From: ZC4RG35 sp040878345
Lineage (GTDB): Bacteria > Actinomycetota > Acidimicrobiia > Spongiisociales > ZC4RG35
DNA: 64,000 nucleotides
Direction of reading: 5' to 3'
Assembly: GCA_040878345.1 (NCBI GenBank)
Contig: JBBDML010000005.1
Location: 1-64,000 of the forward strand
Positions 60,296-64,000 of the stretch are shown here, piece after piece. Made by a program: the position numbers and the translations under genes. Every line of letters starts with the position of its first letter. The stretch's first letter is position 1. The notes beneath the pieces were generated by a model. The model was not told where the DNA came from and did no database searches. It was given only the letters and a program-made list of their open reading frames with translations.

Positions 60296-62857
60296 CTACT
60301 TGCCGACTCGCTCCCTCCTCGCAGCCAACAGCTCGGCGGCTCTCTGCGCGGTAAGGGTCTTGGGATCGTCGCCCTGGCGGAGAGAGGCATTGACCTCGCC
60401 GTCGGTCACATACGGGCCATAGCGGCCTGAGCGGATCGATATGGCCTTGCCCGACACCGGATCGGCCCCGAGCTCGCCGAGAGTGGTCGACCTGGCCTGT
60501 CCCCTTCTCCGTGGGGGATCGGCGAGGAGCAGTTCGGCGCCCTCGACCGTCAGGGTGAACAACTCGTCTTCGGTTTCGAGGCTCCGACGGTCTTCGCCCC
60601 TCTGGACGTAGGGCCCAAACCGCCCGTTCAGAGCGATGATGTCGACACCGGCTGAGTCCTTACCCACCACACGGGGAAGGGAGAGGAGTCGGAGGGCGTC
60701 ATCGAGGCCAAGCTGGTCGAGGCTCATCGCTCGAAGCAGTGAGGCGCGCTTTGGCTTCTCCTTGCTGGCTTCGATCTGTTCACCCAACTGGACGTAGGGC
60801 CCGAACCGACCGGTCATTCCATAGACCGTCAGCCCGGTTTCCGGGTCGGTCCCCAAGATCTTCGCTCCAGCGTTCTGGGTATCGATCAGCTCGATCGCCC
60901 GTTCTACCGTCAGCTCGTCAGGAGCCATGTCGTCCGGGATCGACGCCCTCTCCTCGAGCCGCTCCACGTACGGCCCATATCGGCCGATCCGCGCCACCAC
61001 TCGATTGCCATCACCGTCTTCCCCGATCCCTATCGAGCCGATCTCCTTCGGGTCGATCTCGTCGAGATGGCGGGCCACGTTCTGGCGGAGCCCTTCCTCA
61101 CCGAAGTAGAAGGCAGACAGCCATGGAACCGACTCCTCCTCTCCTTCGGCGATTCGGTCCAGGTCGGTCTCCATGGAGGCGGTGAACTCGTAGTCCACCA
61201 AGGTCGGGAAATGACGCTCGAGCAGGGTGACGACGCTGAAGGCGATGAATGTGGGTACCAGGGCCGTCCCCTTCTTGAACACGTAACCCCGGTCCTGGAT
61301 GGTGGTCATGATCGAGGCGTAGGTGGAGGGTCGCCCCACCCCGAGCTCTTCGAGACGTTGAACCAACGACGCCTCGCTGTATCTGGCCGGTGGCCGGGTC
61401 TCATGGCCGGCCGGCTCCAGCCGCTGCACCCGCACATGGTCGCCATCGGTGAGCGGCGGAAGGATGCTCTCGCGGTCGTCGCTGTCCGATTCGGGATCGT
61501 CCGATCCTTGGACGTAGGCCCGGAGGAACCCGGGGAAGGTGATGGTCCGGCCTGATGCGCTCCAAGTGGTGTCCTCACCCGTGGCGGTGGCGGCGGTCAG
61601 CCTGACCGAGAGGCTGACACCGCTGGCATCCGCCATTTGAGAGGCGATGGTCCTCCTCCATATCAGGTCGTAGAGGGCTGCCTCGTCGGAGCCAATCTCC
61701 CTGGCCATCTGTTCCGGTGTGCGGAATTTCTCGCCGGCGGGCCTTATGGCCTCATGCGCCTCCTGGGCTCCTTTGACCGAGTCGGCATGCTCCCGTGGCT
61801 TGGGTGAGAGGTAGTCCTCGCCATACAGCTTGGCTATCTGGGCTCTGGCGGCCTGAACCGCCGACGCCGACAACACAGCCGAGTCAGTCCTCATGTAGGT
61901 GATGTACCCGCTCTCGTAGAGGCGTTGGGCCACCGACATGGTCCGAGAAGAGGAGTATCTCAGCTTGCGGCCGGCCTCCTGTTGGAGGGTGGAGGTCCGG
62001 AACGGCGGATAGGGGCTCCGCTTGTAGGGCTTCGAGTTGACCGACTCCACTTCGAAGCGGGAGTCGAGAAGAGATGAGGCCAGGGCTGTCGCTCGATCCC
62101 GATCCAATACCACCACGTCGCCCTGTGGGCTCCCGGTGCTGTCGAAGTCGCGACCCGTCGCCACCCGAGCCCCGCCCACGGTGTTGAGCTGGGCTGGGAA
62201 CACCTGGTCGAGGCGGCCCTCTTTGGCAAAGGTCCCGTCGACTCCCCAATAGCCGGCCGAGGTGAACGCCATTCGCTCCCTCTCCCGCTCTACGACGATC
62301 CTGACCGTAACGCTTTGCACCCGGCCCGCCGAGAGCTTGGGCTGGATCTTCTTCCAGAGGACGGGGGAGACCTCATAGCCGTAGAGCCGATCCAGGATCC
62401 TCCTGGCCTCTTGCGCCTGGACCAGACGGTCGTCCAGGGCTCGGGGGTTGGCGAACGCCTCCTCTATCGCCGGTCTGGTGATCTCGTGGAACACCATCCG
62501 ATGCACCGGGACCTTGGGCTTGAGCACCTCGACCAGGTGCCAAGCGATGGCCTCTCCCTCGCGGTCCTCATCGGTGGCCAGATACAGCTCGTCGGCCATC
62601 GCAAGCAGGTCCTTCAGCTTCTTCACCTGGTTCTTACGCTCGTTGGGCACCACATAGAGCGGCTCGAAGTCGGCGTCGACATTGACACCGAGACGGGCCC
62701 ACTCCTCTCCTCTGGCCCTTGCCGGTATCTCGGCTGCCGACCTGGGGAGATCACGGATGTGCCCCATCGACGACTCCACGGTGGCGTCGGGGCCGAGTAG
62801 GGCGGCGATGGTCCGCGCTTTGGTGGGGGACTCAACGATTACGAGACTCTTGGGCAT
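60296..62857 (-). CDS. topA: DNA topoisomerase I
   Basis: The 853-residue type IA enzyme has the toprim start KSLVIVESPTKARTIAALLG, the DEDREGEAIAWHL acid cluster, the active-site Tyr in SGYITYMRTDS and a C-terminal set of Topo_C repeats (GRFGPYVQ, GRYGPYV, four or more) in place of zinc fingers, as in actinobacteria. It relaxes negative supercoils. It starts at ATG 62857, divergent from tmk by 80 bases. Its end meets the PhoH remnant. Confidence 0.96.
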   Translation of the reverse strand: MPKSLVIVESPTKARTIAALLGPDATVESSMGHIRDLPRSAAEIPARARGEEWARLGVNVDADFEPLYVVPNERKNQVKKLKDLLAMADELYLATDEDREGEAIAWHLVEVLKPKVPVHRMVFHEITRPAIEEAFANPRALDDRLVQAQEARRILDRLYGYEVSPVLWKKIQPKLSAGRVQSVTVRIVVERERERMAFTSAGYWGVDGTFAKEGRLDQVFPAQLNTVGGARVATGRDFDSTGSPQGDVVVLDRDRATALASSLLDSRFEVESVNSKPYKRSPYPPFRTSTLQQEAGRKLRYSSSRTMSVAQRLYESGYITYMRTDSAVLSASAVQAARAQIAKLYGEDYLSPKPREHADSVKGAQEAHEAIRPAGEKFRTPEQMAREIGSDEAALYDLIWRRTIASQMADASGVSLSVRLTAATATGEDTTWSASGRTITFPGFLRAYVQGSDDPESDSDDRESILPPLTDGDHVRVQRLEPAGHETRPPARYSEASLVQRLEELGVGRPSTYASIMTTIQDRGYVFKKGTALVPTFIAFSVVTLLERHFPTLVDYEFTASMETDLDRIAEGEEESVPWLSAFYFGEEGLRQNVARHLDEIDPKEIGSIGIGEDGDGNRVVARIGRYGPYVERLEERASIPDDMAPDELTVERAIELIDTQNAGAKILGTDPETGLTVYGMTGRFGPYVQLGEQIEASKEKPKRASLLRAMSLDQLGLDDALRLLSLPRVVGKDSAGVDIIALNGRFGPYVQRGEDRRSLETEDELFTLTVEGAELLLADPPRRRGQARSTTLGELGADPVSGKAISIRSGRYGPYVTDGEVNASLRQGDDPKTLTAQRAAELLAARRERVGK

Positions 62858-62937
62858 TGGTGGGGGCAGTTGATCGTATGTTCGGGGGCGATGTCAATAC
62901 GGATATTGCGTCACCACCGAGCGTTAGCGTTGGCATT

Positions 62938-63528
62938 GTGAGTCGATACATCGCTCTCGAGGGAGTCGACGGGAGCGGGAAGAGCACCGTTGCCACAGCT
63001 CTGGCCGAGCGCCTGGAGGCATTGGGAACCAAGGTGATCGTGGTCAGAGAACCGGGCGGGACCACACTCGGGGAGGTGGTTCGCGGGTTGCTCCTCGACT
63101 CCCAATCATTGGATGTCTGGGCCGAGGTGTTCCTCTTTGCCGCCCAACGGGCCGAACTTGCGGCTGAGCTGGTCAAGCCCGCACTGGATGCCGGAACCTG
63201 GGTGATCAGCGATCGGACCTACTACTCGTCGATGGCGTACCAGGGCAATGCCAGAGGGCTCGGGGTCGATCGAGTCAGGGAGATCAACGAGTTGGGGCTG
63301 AGAGGTGTGGTCCCGGACCTGGTTTTCGTCCTCGACGTCGACCCGAAAGAGGCGCTGAGCCGTCAGAACCGGCCCGACCGGATCGGCCGGGAGAGCGCCG
63401 TCTTCCAAAGCCGGGTGCGGGAGGGCTATCTGGCCCTGGCCGCCGCCGACCCGGAGCGGGTGATCGTCATTGACGGCTCCATGAGCGTGGGCGAGATGGT
63501 CGATTCCATAATGGAGAGGGCCTCGTGA
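62938..63528 (+). CDS. tmk: Thymidylate kinase
   Basis: The 196-residue protein has the P-loop ALEGVDGSGKST, the DR(Y/H) motif in ISDRTYYSSMAYQGNARGLG, REPGGTTLGE and the LID-like SRQNRPDRIGRE. It converts dTMP to dTDP. I take GTG 62938; ATG 62878 in frame would add 20 residues and lies closer to topA. The end overlaps the holB start (GTGA). Confidence 0.93.
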   Translation: MSRYIALEGVDGSGKSTVATALAERLEALGTKVIVVREPGGTTLGEVVRGLLLDSQSLDVWAEVFLFAAQRAELAAELVKPALDAGTWVISDRTYYSSMAYQGNARGLGVDRVREINELGLRGVVPDLVFVLDVDPKEALSRQNRPDRIGRESAVFQSRVREGYLALAAADPERVIVIDGSMSVGEMVDSIMERAS

Positions 63529-64000
63529 CTGCCCTCTACGACGACATCATTGGCCACGATCGAGTCATCGATCTCCTGGAGTCCGAGGTCGGGAGCCCGG
63601 CTCAGGCCTACCTGTTCGTCGGCGCGGCATCGGTGGGCAAAGCCGCGGTGGCCTCGCGGTTTGCCGCCGGGCTGCTCGTGCCTGTCGACGGCTCAGGGGA
63701 GGAGGCGGGGCGGGCGAGGCGGCTCGCCTTGGCCCTCACCCATCCTGATCTGATCGTGGTCGAGCCCGAGGGGGCGGCCAGTCTCGGGGTCGACCAGGCC
63801 CGGGAAGTGGTCAGAAGGGCCTCGATGACACCCATCGAGGCTTCCCGCACCGTTTTCCTCTTCCCTGAAGCCGGCACCATGACCGAGCAGGCGGCCAACG
63901 CCTTGCTCAAGACCCTCGAGGAGCCGTCGGGATCGGCTGTCTTCCTTCTCATAGCCGAGTCGGAAGACGACTTCCCGGCGACGGTGGCCTCTCGATGTCG
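63525..64000 (+). CDS. holB: DNA polymerase III delta-prime subunit, N-terminal part (partial)
   Basis: The gene starts at GTG 63525 and runs past the window end, giving 158 residues. It shows the AAA+ clamp-loader N-terminus: DDIIGHDRVIDLLESEV, a P-loop position with VGAASVGKAAVASRF (degenerate, A in place of T), and PEAGTMTEQAANALLKTLEE, the sensor-type word of delta-prime. tmk-holB adjacency is usual. The clamp loader loads the beta clamp. Confidence 0.92.
   Translation, partial: MTALYDDIIGHDRVIDLLESEVGSPAQAYLFVGAASVGKAAVASRFAAGLLVPVDGSGEEAGRARRLALALTHPDLIVVEPEGAASLGVDQAREVVRRASMTPIEASRTVFLFPEAGTMTEQAANALLKTLEEPSGSAVFLLIAESEDDFPATVASRC

Overview
This window is high-GC, gene-dense bacterial DNA. 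The gene content and gene order point to an actinobacterium, probably outside Mycobacteriales and Streptomyces; the class (Acidimicrobiia-like) is my inference. The main arguments are the tuf / rpmG / MaoC-dehydratase / tRNA-Trp / secE / nusG / rplK / rplA order, a tad pilus locus beside a HAD-IB phosphatase and an Ssd-like gene (the mycobacterial Rv3654c-Rv3661 arrangement), a MutT1-type NUDIX plus phosphatase protein, polyphosphate glucokinase, SoxR with its iron-sulfur signature, F420-type oxidoreductase homologues and many GTG/TTG starts.

Region by region. 1-12026: end of EF-Tu, L33 and a fatty-acid dehydratase. Then comes an accessory block with two ECF sigma/regulator pairs, a large membrane protein, degraded sequence and a reverse-transcriptase-like remnant. 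It is followed by tRNA-Trp, secE, nusG, L11, L1, a reversed hydrolase gene, and L10/L7-L12 behind a clear promoter and L10 leader. rpoBC does not follow rplL. 12027-24270: central metabolism and housekeeping (PepN, SerB, 6-phosphogluconate dehydrogenase, polyphosphate glucokinase, HflX, malic enzyme, ferredoxin-NADP reductase). 24324-30913: small redox and regulatory genes (MarR with YceI and an operator, a selenocysteine tRNA, a membrane-anchored XRE protein, a cysteine/cystathionine synthase, heme A synthase, SoxR with a SoxR box). 30923-37793: a YyaL protein, then a cluster that looks envelope-stress related (TPM-like protein, PspA, SixA, a broken META gene, a group 1/2 sigma factor). 37976-50722: ABC exporter pair, MutT1, fused E1 dehydrogenase, HisC, kinase-like and phosphoribosyltransferase genes, HU and a glycerophosphodiesterase. 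50728-54414: decayed genes (GNAT with a frameshift, transposase remnant) around a hydrolase, IspD and a HAD phosphatase. 54482-58198: compact tad pilus operon. 58215-64000: PolX, a degraded PhoH PIN domain, TopA, Tmk and the start of HolB.

No clearly new multi-gene system stands out. The most interesting items are a short SD-led ORF with an internal SD and a +1-frame continuation (27464-27629), a tRNA-Sec, two families of intergenic inverted repeats, an Nfu_N to ferredoxin-NADP reductase fusion, a reverse-transcriptase-like remnant joined to a lipoprotein ORF, and several genes broken by single-base shifts, which may be decay or assembly error.
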